In this document: positions 17,815 through 27,336 of the stretch, in pieces
Position numbering within the stretch: position 1 is the stretch's first letter
How the letters are laid out: each line of letters starts with the position of its first letter
DNA from: Pantoea agglomerans
GTDB taxonomy: Bacteria; Pseudomonadota; Gammaproteobacteria; Enterobacterales; Enterobacteriaceae
Assembly: GCF_021397715.1 (NCBI RefSeq)
Contig: NZ_CP090207.1
Coordinates: forward strand, 1,674,001-1,738,000
Reading direction: 5' to 3'
DNA length: 64,000 nucleotides
The notes under the pieces: model-generated
Told to the model about the DNA's origin: nothing
Database searches by the model: none
The model's input: the letters and a program-made list of their open reading frames with translations, nothing else
Translations under genes and position numbers: made by a program

Positions 17815-18890
17815 TGTACGTTGCGGTGAAAGGGGGCGAAAAGGCAATTGCTAACGCCCATCAGCTACAGGCCGATCTGCGGCGCGGCGATCGGCATGTC
17901 ACCGAGCTGGGTTGCGATCAGGTGGCCCAGCAACTCGGTCTGGCGGTCGATCGGGTGATGACCGAAGGCGGGATCTACGATCCTGAACTGGCAGCGCTGG
18001 CGATTAAACAGGCCAGCGGCGACCTGGTAGAGGCCATCTTCCTGCTGCGCGCCTATCGCACCACGCTGCCACGCCTGGCCGAGAGCCAGCCGCTGGCGAC
18101 GGCATCAATGCGTATCGAGCGGCGTATCTCGGCGGTCTACAAAGATCTGCCGGGCGGCCAGGTACTGGGACCGACCTATGATTACAGCCACCGTCTGCTC
18201 GACTTTACCCTGCTGGCCAACGGTGAAACGCCGGCATCGCCACGAGACGATCGCGCGCTGGATGCGGCCTGTCCGCACATGTTCAGCATGATGAGCGACG
18301 AAGGGCTGGCGGTGCGTGAAGAGGATGACGGCAGCGAACCCGTCGATATCACTCGCGAGCCGATGAGTTTTCCCGCCTCGCGCGCTGCACGTCTGCAGCA
18401 GCTGGTACGCGGCGATGAAGGTTTTCTGCTGGCGCTCGGCTACTCGACCCAGCGCGGCTATGGCCGCACCCATCCGTTCGCCGGTGAAATTCGTACCGGC
18501 TATCTCAGCGTCACTATCTGCCCGGAAGAGCTGGGCTTTGAGCTGGAGATTGGCGAACTGCTGCTGACCGAGTGCGAAATGGTCAACGGCTTCGCCCACA
18601 GCGATGAAAGTGCGCCTCATTTTACCCGTGGCTACGGCCTGGTGTTTGGCCGCGCCGAACGCAAGGCGATGTCGATGGCGCTGGTTGACCGGGCGCTGCA
18701 GAGCCGTGAGCAGCAGGAACGCATCACCAGCCCGGCGCAGGATGAAGAGTTTGTGCTGTCGCACGCCGATAACGTCGAAGCCGCGGGCTTCGTCTCCCAT
18801 CTTAAACTGCCGCACTACGTCGATTTCCAGGCGGAACTGGAACTGCTGAAACGCCTGCGACAGGATCATCAGGAGCGCAACCATGGCTGA
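17814..18890 (+). CDS. phnI: C-P lyase core subunit PhnI
   Basis: A 358-residue PhnI starting at ATG 17814 inside the phnH stop. An in-frame upstream codon at 17808 is not needed. It begins MYVAVKGGEKAI, as in other PhnI proteins, and carries the QLGLAVDRVMTEGGIYD and YAQ-type lyase core regions in order. PhnI is the nucleosidase that, with PhnG and PhnH, displaces adenine from ATP by the phosphonate. It overlaps phnJ by eight bases. Length is close to the 354 residues of E. coli. Confidence 0.96.
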   Translation: MYVAVKGGEKAIANAHQLQADLRRGDRHVTELGCDQVAQQLGLAVDRVMTEGGIYDPELAALAIKQASGDLVEAIFLLRAYRTTLPRLAESQPLATASMRIERRISAVYKDLPGGQVLGPTYDYSHRLLDFTLLANGETPASPRDDRALDAACPHMFSMMSDEGLAVREEDDGSEPVDITREPMSFPASRAARLQQLVRGDEGFLLALGYSTQRGYGRTHPFAGEIRTGYLSVTICPEELGFELEIGELLLTECEMVNGFAHSDESAPHFTRGYGLVFGRAERKAMSMALVDRALQSREQQERITSPAQDEEFVLSHADNVEAAGFVSHLKLPHYVDFQAELELLKRLRQDHQERNHG

Positions 18891-19731
18891 ACTCAGCGGT
18901 TATAACAACGGCTATCTGGATGAGCAGACCAAACGCACCATCCGTCGCGCCATCCTGAAAGCGGTGGCGATCCCTGGCTATCAGGTACCGTTTGCCGGAC
19001 GGGAAATGCCGATGCCTTACGGCTGGGGCACCGGCGGCATTCAGATCACCGCCAGCGTGATTGGCGATCAGGATGTGCTGAAGGTGATCGATCAGGGTGC
19101 GGATGACACCACCAATGCGGTCTCAATTCGTCGCTTCTTTCAGCGCGTCAGCGGCGCAGCGACCACCGAACGCACCGCCGATGCCACGCTAATCCAGACC
19201 CGGCATCGCATTCCGGAAACGCCGCTGGAAGAGGATCAGATTCTGATCTTCCAGGTGCCGATCCCGGAACCGCTGCGCTTTATTGAGCCGCGCGAGACCG
19301 AGACCCGCACCATGCACGCGCTGGAGGAGTACGGCGTCATGCAGGTCAAACTGTATGAAGATATTGCCCGTTACGGCCACATCGCCACCACCTACGCCTA
19401 TCCGGTGAAGGTCAACGATCGCTATGTGATGGACCCGTCGCCGATCCCCAAATTCGACAATCCCAAGATGAACATGATGCCGGCGCTGCAACTGTTTGGT
19501 GCCGGACGCGAAAAGCGCATCTACGCCTTACCGCCCTATACCAAAGTGGAAAGCCTCGACTTCGATGACCATCCGTTCACCGTTCAGCAGTGGGATGAAC
19601 CCTGTACGCTGTGCGGTTCGCGCCACAGCTACCTCGACGAGGTGGTGATGGACGATCAGGGAACGCGGATGTTTGTCTGCTCCGACACCGACTTTTGCCA
19701 TCAGCAGCAGGAACAGCAACATGCACAGTGA
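18883..19731 (+). CDS. phnJ: Carbon-phosphorus lyase PhnJ (radical SAM)
   Basis: A 282-residue radical-SAM C-P lyase. The four key cysteines are present at the positions known from E. coli: Cys241 and Cys244 (PCTLCGS), Cys266 (FVCSD) and Cys272 (FCHQ). Gly32, which carries the glycyl radical, is in AIPGYQVPF. The reaction breaks the C-P bond of 5-phosphoribosyl-1-phosphonate, releasing the alkane and 5-phosphoribosyl-1,2-cyclic phosphate. The glutamine-rich tail (HQQQEQQH) is the only slightly unusual part. The gene overlaps phnI and phnK. Confidence 0.97.
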   Translation: MAELSGYNNGYLDEQTKRTIRRAILKAVAIPGYQVPFAGREMPMPYGWGTGGIQITASVIGDQDVLKVIDQGADDTTNAVSIRRFFQRVSGAATTERTADATLIQTRHRIPETPLEEDQILIFQVPIPEPLRFIEPRETETRTMHALEEYGVMQVKLYEDIARYGHIATTYAYPVKVNDRYVMDPSPIPKFDNPKMNMMPALQLFGAGREKRIYALPPYTKVESLDFDDHPFTVQQWDEPCTLCGSRHSYLDEVVMDDQGTRMFVCSDTDFCHQQQEQQHAQ

Positions 19732-20482
19732 TCAGCCGCTGCTTGCGGTCAGCCAGCTCACCCATCTTTATGCGCCGGGAAAAGGCTTTGAACAGGTCAG
19801 TTTTGACCTCTATCCGGGGGAAGTGCTGGGCATCGTCGGCGAGTCCGGCTCCGGCAAAACCACACTGCTGCACAGCCTGTCGGCACGTCTGACGCCGCAG
19901 CAGGGCAGCATTCATTATCAGGGACGCGATCTCTATCAGATGAGCGAAAGCGATCGCCGCCGCCTGCTGCGCACCGAATGGGGCGTGGTGCATCAGCATC
20001 CGCTGGACGGATTGCGGCCGCAGGTCAGCGCCGGCGGCAATATCGGCGAACGGCTGATGGCGGTCGGCGAGCGCCACTATGGTGACATCCGCGCTGAAGC
20101 CAGCCGCTGGCTGCAGGCGGTGGAGATCGCCGCCAACCGTATCGACGATCTGCCCACCACCTTTTCCGGCGGGATGCAGCAGCGCCTGCAGATTGCCCGC
20201 AATCTGGTGACCCAGCCGCGCCTGATGTTTATGGATGAGCCTACCGGCGGGCTGGATGTGTCGGTACAGGCGCGGCTGCTGGATCTGCTGCGCACTCTGG
20301 TGCGGGAACTCAATCTGGCGGTGGTGATTGTCACCCACGATCTCGGGGTCGCGCGACTGCTGGCGCACCGGCTGCTGGTGATGAAACAGGGGCGGGTGGT
20401 GGAGAGCGGATTAACCGACCGGGTGCTCGACGATCCCCATCATCCTTACACGCAATTGCTGGTCTCTTCGGTGCTCAATTAA
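19721..20482 (+). CDS. phnK: C-P lyase ATP-binding subunit PhnK
   Basis: A 253-residue ABC-type ATPase from ATG 19721, overlapping phnJ by eleven bases. Upstream in-frame codons would lie deep inside phnJ. Walker A is GESGSGKTT, the signature FSGGMQQRLQIAR and Walker B LMFMDEPTGGLD. PhnK binds PhnJ in the lyase complex rather than serving as a transporter ATPase. The length matches the E. coli protein (252). It is followed immediately by phnL. Confidence 0.95.
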   Translation: MHSDQPLLAVSQLTHLYAPGKGFEQVSFDLYPGEVLGIVGESGSGKTTLLHSLSARLTPQQGSIHYQGRDLYQMSESDRRRLLRTEWGVVHQHPLDGLRPQVSAGGNIGERLMAVGERHYGDIRAEASRWLQAVEIAANRIDDLPTTFSGGMQQRLQIARNLVTQPRLMFMDEPTGGLDVSVQARLLDLLRTLVRELNLAVVIVTHDLGVARLLAHRLLVMKQGRVVESGLTDRVLDDPHHPYTQLLVSSVLN

Positions 20483-21196
20483 ATGATGACTCACACACCT
20501 ATGTTGCAGGTTGAGAATCTGTGCAAAACCTTTGTGCTGCATAACCAGAACGGCGCTGCGCTGCCGGTATTAGAGAACGCCAGCCTGACGGTGAATCAGG
20601 GGGAATGTGTGGTGCTGCACGGCCATTCCGGCAGCGGTAAATCGACTCTGCTGCGCGCCCTGTACGGCAACTACCAGCCCAACAGCGGGCATATCCGGCT
20701 GCAGCATCAGGGCGAATCGATCGATATGGCGCAGGCGACGGCGCGGCAGATCATCGCCATCCGCCGCGACACGCTCGGCTGGGTCAGCCAGTTTCTGCGG
20801 GTGATCCCGCGGGTGCCGACGCTGGAGATTGTGATGCAGCCGCTGCTGGAGCGCGGCGTCGAGCGTGCCTTCTGTGAAAAGCGCGCCCGTGAGCTGCTGA
20901 GCCGGCTTAACGTGCCGGAGCGTCTCTGGTCGCTGGCGCCGTCGACCTTTTCCGGCGGTGAGCAGCAGCGGGTCAACATCGCGCGCGGCTTTATCGCCGA
21001 CTATCCGGTGCTGCTGCTGGATGAACCCACCGCCTCACTCGACAGCGTAAACCGGGATGCGGTGGTCGGACTGATTGAACAGGCGCGCGCCCGCGGTGCC
21101 GCCATTGTCGGCATTTTCCACGATGAAGCGGTGCGCGACCGGGTAGCCGATCGGCTGCACCTGATGCAGCCGATCGCCACAGGAGCACAAGCATGA
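20483..21196 (+). CDS. phnL: C-P lyase ATP-binding subunit PhnL
   Basis: A 237-residue ABC-type ATPase. Walker A is GHSGSGKST, the signature [14 protein letters not shown] and Walker [13 protein letters not shown]. PhnL joins PhnK on the C-P lyase core and is needed for activity in vivo. There is no gap from the phnK stop (TAAATG). The first two codons are both ATG, so either could be used. It overlaps phnM by four bases. Confidence 0.95.
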   Translation: MMTHTPMLQVENLCKTFVLHNQNGAALPVLENASLTVNQGECVVLHGHSGSGKSTLLRALYGNYQPNSGHIRLQHQGESIDMAQATARQIIAIRRDTLGWVSQFLRVIPRVPTLEIVMQPLLERGVERAFCEKRARELLSRLNVPERLWSLAPSTFSGGEQQRVNIARGFIADYPVLLLDEPTASLDSVNRDAVVGLIEQARARGAAIVGIFHDEAVRDRVADRLHLMQPIATGAQA

Positions 21197-22329
21197 TCAT
21201 TAATAACGTCCGACTGGTGCTGGAAAACGAGGTGGTCGCCGGATCGCTGGAGTTCCGTGACGATCGCATCAGCAGCTTCAGCGAAACCGCCAGCCAGCAG
21301 CCGGGCGCGCTGGACGGTGAGGGCGCCTGGCTGCTGCCGGGGCTGGTGGAGCTGCACACCGATAACCTCGACAAGTTTTTTACGCCACGGCCTAAAGTGG
21401 ACTGGCCCGCCCACTCGGCGATGAGCAGCCACGATGCGCTGATGGTCTCCAGCGGTATTACCACCGTGCTGGACGCGATTGGCGTCGGTGACGTGCGCGA
21501 CGGCGGGCACCGGCTGGAGAACCTCAGCAAGATGATCAACGCAATCCGCGACAGCAACCGTAAAGGGCTGAACCGGGCCGAACATCTGCTGCACCTGCGC
21601 TGTGAGTTGCCGCATCCGACCACCGTGCCGCTGTTTGAAGCGCTGATGGGGACGCCGGAGCTGGCGCTGGTCTCGCTGATGGATCACTCACCCGGCCAGC
21701 GTCAGTACGCGTCACTGGAAAAATATCGCGAATACTATCAGGGCAAATATCAGCTGAATGACGCTGAGATGGATCGGTTTGAGCATGACCAGCTCACCCT
21801 GGCGGCAGAGTGGTCGCAGCCTAACCGTCAGGCGATTGCCGCGCTGTGCCGCGAGCATGGTATCGCCATCGCCAGCCACGACGACGCCACCGCGGCGCAC
21901 GTTGAGGAGTCTCATGCGGCGGGCAGCCGTATCGCTGAATTTCCGACCACGCTGGAGGCGGCTCGCGCTTCACGCTATCGCAATATGCAGGTGCTGATGG
22001 GCGCGCCAAACATCGTGCGCGGCGGCTCGCACTCCGGTAACGTCGCCGCCTGGGAGCTGGCCTCACACGGCTTGCTGAATATCCTGTCGTCTGATTACTA
22101 TCCAGCCAGCCTGCTGGATGCGGCATTCCAGCTGGCGGCAGATGAGCGCAACAGCCTCGGTACGGCGCAGGCGATTGCGCTGGTGACCTGTAATCCGGCG
22201 CGGGCGCTGGGGCTGGAGGATCGCGGGGTGATTGCGGAAGGCTGCCGTGCCGATCTGGTGCTGGCGCACACCGCGCACGGTCATCCGCATGTCCGGCACG
22301 TCTGGAGCAAAGGCCGGCAGGTCTATTAA
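21193..22329 (+). CDS. phnM: 5-phosphoribosyl-1-phosphonate triphosphate diphosphatase PhnM
   Basis: A 378-residue amidohydrolase-fold enzyme. The metal region [14 protein letters not shown] lies near residues 49-62, [13 protein letters not shown] near 226 and [14 protein letters not shown] near 277. PhnM removes pyrophosphate from the phosphonate-ribose triphosphate before C-P bond cleavage. It overlaps phnL by four bases and phnN by one. Length is standard (E. coli 378). Confidence 0.96.
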   Translation: MIINNVRLVLENEVVAGSLEFRDDRISSFSETASQQPGALDGEGAWLLPGLVELHTDNLDKFFTPRPKVDWPAHSAMSSHDALMVSSGITTVLDAIGVGDVRDGGHRLENLSKMINAIRDSNRKGLNRAEHLLHLRCELPHPTTVPLFEALMGTPELALVSLMDHSPGQRQYASLEKYREYYQGKYQLNDAEMDRFEHDQLTLAAEWSQPNRQAIAALCREHGIAIASHDDATAAHVEESHAAGSRIAEFPTTLEAARASRYRNMQVLMGAPNIVRGGSHSGNVAAWELASHGLLNILSSDYYPASLLDAAFQLAADERNSLGTAQAIALVTCNPARALGLEDRGVIAEGCRADLVLAHTAHGHPHVRHVWSKGRQVY

Positions 22330-22865
22330 TGACGCGCCTTATCTGGTTAATCGGGCCGTCCGGATCGGGCAAGGATAGCCTGCTGAATGCGCTGCGTGAG
22401 GCACCGCCAGCCCGCCTGCTGATCGCCCATCGCTACATCACCCGCGCCGCCGATGCCGGTGGCGAAAACCATGTGGCGCTGAGCGAGGCGGAGTTCGCCC
22501 GCCGCGCCGCGCTGGGGCTGTTCGCGGTCAGCTGGCAGGCGCACGGCTTTCACTACGGCATCGGCACGGAAGTTGAGGCCTGGCTGCAGCGCGGTCAGAA
22601 CGTGGTGGTCAACGGTTCGCGGCTGCATCTGGCGCAGGCACAGGCGCGGTTCGGACCACAGCTGCTGCCGCTCTGTTTGCAGGTGACGCCGTCGGTACTG
22701 GCGGCGCGGCTGCGCCAGCGCGGACGGGAGGATGAGGCTGAGATCGCCCGGCGACTGGCGCGTGCCGCCCAGCCGCAGCCGGACGGCTGTCTGCTGCTCA
22801 ACAATGACGGGGCGCTGGACCGCACGGTCCGGCAACTGCGTCAGCTGCTGGAGGCGCATCAATGA
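22329..22865 (+). CDS. phnN: Ribose 1,5-bisphosphate phosphokinase PhnN
   Basis: A 178-residue kinase with a Walker A motif GPSGSGKDS near residues 9-17 and a guanylate-kinase-like layout (RYITRAADAGGENHVALSEAEF). It phosphorylates ribose 1,5-bisphosphate to PRPP, returning the lyase product to nucleotide metabolism together with PhnP. It overlaps both neighbours (TAATG on the left, ATGA on the right). Length is close to E. coli (185). Confidence 0.95.
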   Translation: MTRLIWLIGPSGSGKDSLLNALREAPPARLLIAHRYITRAADAGGENHVALSEAEFARRAALGLFAVSWQAHGFHYGIGTEVEAWLQRGQNVVVNGSRLHLAQAQARFGPQLLPLCLQVTPSVLAARLRQRGREDEAEIARRLARAAQPQPDGCLLLNNDGALDRTVRQLRQLLEAHQ

Positions 22866-23632
22866 AACTGACCTTTCTCGGCACCGGTGGCGTCACCGCC
22901 GCGCCGCTGTTTGGCTGCGACTGCCGCGCCTGTCAGCGGGCGCAGCAGGACTCGCGTTATCATCGCGCGCCCTGCAGTGCGCTGATTGAGGCGGGCAGCG
23001 AGCGGATTCTGCTCGACGCCGGTCTGCCGCTGCTGGTTTCACGGTTCAGGCCTGGCGAGCTGACCCGCATTCTGCTGACGCATTACCACATGGACCACGT
23101 ACAGGGCCTGTTTGCGCTGCGCTGGGGCAAGGGTGCGTCTATTCCGGTGTGGGGGCCGCCCGACACGCGCGGCTGTGACGATCTGTTTAAACATCCTGGC
23201 CTGCTCGATTTCCGGCCCCCCTTAACCCCGTTTGTCGCCCACTCTTTTGGTGAACTGCAGGTCACGCCGCTGCCGCTACAGCATTCACGGCTGACTCACG
23301 GCTACCTGTTCGACTGGCAGGGGAGCCGGCTGGCCTGGCTGTGTGACACCTGCGGCCTGCCGCCCGACACCGAAGATTTCCTGCGCGGTCAGCCGCTCGA
23401 TCAGCTGGTGATCGACTGCAACGATCCGCCGCAGGCTGCCCCGCGTAATCACAACGATCTTAATCTGGCGCTGGGGATCATCGACCGGCTTCAGCCGCGT
23501 CAGGCCTGGTTAACGCACCTCAGTCATGAGATGGACAACTGGTTAGCCGATCACCCGCTGCCCGAGGCGATTCAGCCCGCGCGCGATGGTCTGATCCTGT
23601 CATGCGGTGCCGGCTGGCCTGTCACAGTTTGA
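22862..23632 (+). CDS. phnP: Phosphoribosyl 1,2-cyclic phosphate phosphodiesterase PhnP
   Basis: A 256-residue metallo-beta-lactamase-fold enzyme. The metal motif THYHMDHV (residues 73-80, with His74, His76, Asp78 and His79) and the cysteine cluster GCDCRAC (residues 18-24) fit PhnP. It opens the cyclic phosphate made by PhnJ to ribose 1,5-bisphosphate. phnP ends the lyase operon; phnO, the acetyltransferase present in E. coli, is absent. Its last codons overlap the PhoB boxes of the transporter operon. Confidence 0.95.
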   Translation: MKLTFLGTGGVTAAPLFGCDCRACQRAQQDSRYHRAPCSALIEAGSERILLDAGLPLLVSRFRPGELTRILLTHYHMDHVQGLFALRWGKGASIPVWGPPDTRGCDDLFKHPGLLDFRPPLTPFVAHSFGELQVTPLPLQHSRLTHGYLFDWQGSRLAWLCDTCGLPPDTEDFLRGQPLDQLVIDCNDPPQAAPRNHNDLNLALGIIDRLQPRQAWLTHLSHEMDNWLADHPLPEAIQPARDGLILSCGAGWPVTV

Positions 23633-23658
23633 TCATCTGGCTGTCATCCCGCCTTCAT
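23619..23658 (+). promoter_or_regulatory. PhoB box array and promoter of phnCDE1E2
   Basis: Four seven-base units at exact 11-base steps: CTGTCAC (23619), TGATCAT (23630), CTGTCAT (23641) and CCTTCAT (23652). The first and third match the PhoB half site fully. A -10-like TAATAAT follows at 23671-23677, the distance usual for PhoB-activated promoters that lack a -35. The first two units overlap the end of phnP. The transporter operon therefore has its own phosphate-starvation promoter. Confidence 0.78.
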
Positions 23659-23711
23659 GGCGCAACGCCTTAATAATCGGCAGAACGTAATCAGCGACGA
23701 CGGAGAACAAC

Positions 23712-24542
23712 ATGGCACAGGCACTTCTGAAAACGGTGGTCGATAACGACCTGCCACCGGCCACGCTCGGCGGACAAAAAGTGTTGTCGGTGCAGAGTCT
23801 GAGCAAAGCGTACGGCGACAGCACCGTGCTGGATAAGGTCAGTTTTGACCTGCACGCCGGGGAACTGGTGGCGGTGATTGGCCGCTCCGGGGCCGGGAAA
23901 TCGACCCTGCTGCATATGCTCAACGGCACCATTGCCGCCAGCTCCGGCGCAATTATCAGCCTGCATCAGGGCGAAGCGGACCGCAACGTGGTAGCGCTCA
24001 GCAGCCGCCAGCTGCGTGAATGGCGTAGCCAGTGCGGCATGATCTTTCAGGACTTCTGTCTGGTCCCGCGCCTGGATGTGCTGACCAACGTATTGCTGGG
24101 ACGCCTGAGCCAGACCAGCACGCTGAAATCCTTCTTTAAAGTCTTTTCCGACCATGACCGCGCTCACGCCATTGAACTGCTGCAGTGGATGAACATGCTG
24201 CCGCAGGCGCTGCAGCGGGCAGAAAACCTGTCGGGCGGTCAGATGCAGCGCGTGGCGATCTGCCGGGCGCTGATGCAGAACCCGAAAATCCTGCTAGCCG
24301 ATGAGCCGGTGGCGTCACTCGATCCGAAAAATACCAAACGCATCATGGACGTGCTGCGTCAGGTGAGCGAGCAGGGCATCAGCGTCATGGTGAACCTGCA
24401 CTCTATCGAACTGGTAAAGCAATACTGCACCCGGGTGATCGGCATTCAGCGGGGAGTGGTGCTGTTCGATGGCCATCCGTCGCAGCTTACCGACGGCCTG
24501 CTGCACCAGCTGTACGGCGATGAACTTAATCAGATCCACTAA
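23712..24542 (+). CDS. phnC: Phosphonate ABC transporter ATPase PhnC
   Basis: A 276-residue ABC ATPase. Walker A is GRSGAGKST, the signature [14 protein letters not shown] and Walker [13 protein letters not shown]. It energises phosphonate uptake through the PhnE channel. The N-terminal 20 residues ([18 protein letters not shown]) extend beyond the E. coli start, but the GGAG-like ribosome site sits directly ahead of this ATG. First gene of the Pho-controlled transporter operon; phnD follows after 26 bases. Confidence 0.95.
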   Translation: MAQALLKTVVDNDLPPATLGGQKVLSVQSLSKAYGDSTVLDKVSFDLHAGELVAVIGRSGAGKSTLLHMLNGTIAASSGAIISLHQGEADRNVVALSSRQLREWRSQCGMIFQDFCLVPRLDVLTNVLLGRLSQTSTLKSFFKVFSDHDRAHAIELLQWMNMLPQALQRAENLSGGQMQRVAICRALMQNPKILLADEPVASLDPKNTKRIMDVLRQVSEQGISVMVNLHSIELVKQYCTRVIGIQRGVVLFDGHPSQLTDGLLHQLYGDELNQIH

Positions 24543-24568
24543 CTTCCACGGCAAGAGAACAACCTCGA

Positions 24569-25495
24569 ATGAAACTGACTTCTTTAGCGCTACTGACGGG
24601 TGTAATGGCTTTTGGTGTTAACGCAGCGGATGCGCCGAAACAACTTAATCTCGGCATTCTGGGCGGACAGAACGCCACCCAGCAGATTGGTGATAACCAG
24701 TGTGTGAAAACCTTCTTTGATAAAGAGCTGGGTGTGGATACGCAGATGCGTAACGCCTCTGACTACTCCGGAGTGATTCAGGGGCTGCTGGGCGGCAAAA
24801 TCGATATGGTGCTGAGCATGTCACCCGCCTCGTTTGCTTCGGTCTACCTGCAGGACCCGAAAGCGGTCGATGTGGTCGGCATTGTGGTGGATGACAAGGA
24901 TCAGTCACGCGGCTATCACTCGGTGGTGATCGTTAAAGCGGACAGCCCGTATAAAAAACTGGAAGACCTGAAGGGTAAATCCTTTGGTATGGCCGATCCC
25001 GATTCGACCTCCGGCTTCCTGATGCCGAACCAGACGTTTAAGAAAGAATTTGGCGGCTCGGTGGACGACAAGTACAACAACACGTTCTCCAGCGTGACCT
25101 TCTCCGGCGGCCATGAGCAGGACATTCTCGGCGTGCTGAACAACCAGTTCGACGGCGCGGTGACCTGGACCTCGCTGGTCGGCGATTACAACAGCGGCTA
25201 TACCTCCGGCGCGTTTGGCCGTCTGATCCGCATGGACCACCCGGATCTGATGAAGCAGATCCGCATTATCTGGCAGTCGCCACTGATCCCCAACGGTCCG
25301 GTACTGGTCAGCAACAAACTGCCCGCGGATTTTAAAGCCAAAGTGGTGGCGGCGATTAAAAAGCTGGATAAAGACGATCACGCCTGTTTCGTCAAAGCGG
25401 TTGGCGGTGAGCAGCATATCGGCCCTGCCACCGTCGCTGACTATCAGAACATCATTGATATGAAGCGCGACCTGATGAAAGGCAGCCGCGGCTAA
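24569..25495 (+). CDS. phnD: Phosphonate-binding periplasmic protein PhnD
   Basis: A 308-residue periplasmic binding protein. Residues 1-19 form a signal peptide (KLTSLALLTGVMAFGVNA, cleavage at NAADA). The mature part has LNLGILGGQNATQQI, the phosphate-pocket segment DPDSTSGFLMPNQTF and FSGGHEQDILGVLN, all typical of PhnD. It delivers alkylphosphonates, often 2-aminoethylphosphonate, to the PhnE permeases. A strong hairpin follows the stop and separates it from phnE1, which may set expression of the binding protein above that of the permeases. Confidence 0.95.
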   Translation: MKLTSLALLTGVMAFGVNAADAPKQLNLGILGGQNATQQIGDNQCVKTFFDKELGVDTQMRNASDYSGVIQGLLGGKIDMVLSMSPASFASVYLQDPKAVDVVGIVVDDKDQSRGYHSVVIVKADSPYKKLEDLKGKSFGMADPDSTSGFLMPNQTFKKEFGGSVDDKYNNTFSSVTFSGGHEQDILGVLNNQFDGAVTWTSLVGDYNSGYTSGAFGRLIRMDHPDLMKQIRIIWQSPLIPNGPVLVSNKLPADFKAKVVAAIKKLDKDDHACFVKAVGGEQHIGPATVADYQNIIDMKRDLMKGSRG

Positions 25496-25515
25496 CGCCC
25501 GGTGACGGCTACCTT

Positions 25516-25541
25516 GCCTTCCCCGGCTGTCCGGGGAAGGC
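25516..25541. repeat. Hairpin between phnD and phnE1 (REP-like)
   Basis: GCCTTCCCCGG (25516-25526) pairs perfectly with CCGGGGAAGGC (25531-25541) around CTGT. No T-run follows, so it is more likely an mRNA-stabilising or attenuating structure than a full terminator. It shares its core with the palindromes at 402-423 and 46703-46732. Confidence 0.7.
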
Positions 25542-25594
25542 GGGACGCGGCAGGTCCGTCTGCGTCCTGATGCTTCAGCCCCGGAGATCCCCCC

Positions 25595-26455
25595 TTGACC
25601 GAATTCGAACGTTATTACCAACGCATCCGCCGCCAGCAGAAACGCGACACGCTGCTCTGGTCACTGCTGCTGGTCGCACTCTATCTGGCGGCGGGCAACG
25701 TGGCGGAATTTAATCTGCTCACCGTCTGGCAGTCGCTGCCGCACTTCTTTGACTACCTGCGGGAAATCATGCCGGTGCTGCATCTGCCGCTGCTGTTCGC
25801 GGATGGCAAAACCAGTGGCTCGCTGGCTTACTGGGGCTACCGTCTGCCGATCCAGCTGCCGCTGATCTGGGAAACCCTGCAGCTGGCGCTGGCCGCGACG
25901 CTGCTGGCGGTAGCGCTGGCGGCAGTGCTGGCCTTTTTTGCCGCCGACAATACCCGTACGCCCGCCAGCCTGCGACTGGCGATTCGCGCCTTTGTCGCCT
26001 TTCTGCGTACCATGCCGGAGCTGGCGTGGGCGGTGATGTTTGTGATGGCGTTTGGCATCGGCGCGATCCCTGGCTTTCTGGCGCTGGCGCTGCATACCGT
26101 CGGTAGCCTGACCAAACTGTTTTACGAGGCGATTGAATCGGCGTCTGACAAGCCGGTGCGCGGCCTGGCGGCCTGTGGCGCCACCACCCTGCAGCGGATG
26201 CGCTTCGCCTTCTGGCCGCAGGTGAAACCGATCTTTCTCTCTTACAGCTTTATGCGGCTGGAGATTAATTTCCGCTCCTCAACCATCCTCGGGCTGGTGG
26301 GCGCGGGCGGCATCGGCCAGGAGCTGATGACCAATATCAAACTGGATCGCTACGACCAGGTGAGCATCACCCTGCTGCTGATCCTGATTGTGGTGTCACT
26401 GCTCGATACGCTATCCGGCCAGTTGCGCCGTCGCGTTGTGGGAGAAACCGCATGA
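25595..26455 (+). CDS. phnE: Phosphonate ABC transporter permease PhnE1
   Basis: A 286-residue permease with about six hydrophobic helices. It begins at TTG 25595; no ATG is suitably placed, and the upstream ribosome site is only moderate (GGAG). The EAA-like loop region ends in FRSSTILGLVGAGGIGQELMTNIKLDRYDQV, the PhnE hallmark. It pairs with PhnE2 to form the channel. It overlaps phnE2 by four bases. Having two distinct permease genes rather than one is known in several proteobacteria. Confidence 0.93.
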   Translation: MTEFERYYQRIRRQQKRDTLLWSLLLVALYLAAGNVAEFNLLTVWQSLPHFFDYLREIMPVLHLPLLFADGKTSGSLAYWGYRLPIQLPLIWETLQLALAATLLAVALAAVLAFFAADNTRTPASLRLAIRAFVAFLRTMPELAWAVMFVMAFGIGAIPGFLALALHTVGSLTKLFYEAIESASDKPVRGLAACGATTLQRMRFAFWPQVKPIFLSYSFMRLEINFRSSTILGLVGAGGIGQELMTNIKLDRYDQVSITLLLILIVVSLLDTLSGQLRRRVVGETA

Positions 26456-27336
26456 TCAGCGTGGTACCGGATATCACTCATCTTAAAGCGCAGCACCGCG
26501 AACTGTTTGCTGCGCAACCGCGTTACCTGCGTCGCCTCGGCCTGCTGGCGCTGGCGGTGCTGCTCTACTATCTGTTCTTCTTCTCGGTGTATGGCATTGA
26601 GGTGTCCCGCCTGCTGAACGGCTGTCAGCAACTGGGGCGTTACTTTCTGCGGATGTTTGTCTGGCAGGATTTTGCCAACTGGCCGTTTGGCTATTACTTC
26701 TCGCAGGTCGGGATCACCTTAGGCATTGTGTTTGCCGGCACCCTGACCGCCACGCTGCTGGCGCTGCCGCTGTCGTTTCTGGCGGCGCGCAACGTGATGC
26801 ACAGCCGGGCGACCCGACCGGTGGCCTTTCTGATGCGGCGGCTGTTTGACCTGCTGCGCGGTATCGACATGGCAATCTGGGGGTTGATCTTCGTCCGGGC
26901 GGTCGGTATGGGGCCACTGGCCGGGGTACTGGCGATTATCCTGCAGGATGTCGGATTACTGGGCAAACTCTATGCCGAAGGCCACGAAGCGGTCGAGCGC
27001 TCGCCGAGTCGCGGCCTGGGGGCGGTTGGCGCGAACAGCCTGCAGAAACACCGTTTTGGCATCTTCACCCAGTCGTTCCCGCAGTTCCTGGCGCTCAGCC
27101 TCTATCAGATTGAATCCAATACCCGATCGGCGGCAGTGCTGGGCTTTGTTGGTGCCGGTGGCGTCGGGCTGGTCTACGCCGAGAACATGCGGCTGTGGAA
27201 CTGGGACGTGGTGATGTTCCTGACGCTGATCCTGGTGGTGGTGGTCATGGTGATGGATGTGCTCTCCAGCCGCCTGCGCAAGCGCTACATCAGCGGGAAA
27301 CCGGTGCCGCTGTGGCAGCCTGCCGGGCGTGATTAA
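26452..27336 (+). CDS. phnE: Phosphonate ABC transporter permease PhnE2
   Basis: A 294-residue second permease. It has the PhnE signature TRSAAVLGFVGAGGVGLVYAENMRLWNWD near the C-terminus and several membrane helices, the first around residues 25-45. ATGA coupling with phnE1 suggests a fixed ratio of the two. Its 3' end overlaps the end of the convergent sensor kinase gene by 47 bases, with no terminator between them. Confidence 0.93.
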   Translation: MISVVPDITHLKAQHRELFAAQPRYLRRLGLLALAVLLYYLFFFSVYGIEVSRLLNGCQQLGRYFLRMFVWQDFANWPFGYYFSQVGITLGIVFAGTLTATLLALPLSFLAARNVMHSRATRPVAFLMRRLFDLLRGIDMAIWGLIFVRAVGMGPLAGVLAIILQDVGLLGKLYAEGHEAVERSPSRGLGAVGANSLQKHRFGIFTQSFPQFLALSLYQIESNTRSAAVLGFVGAGGVGLVYAENMRLWNWDVVMFLTLILVVVVMVMDVLSSRLRKRYISGKPVPLWQPAGRD

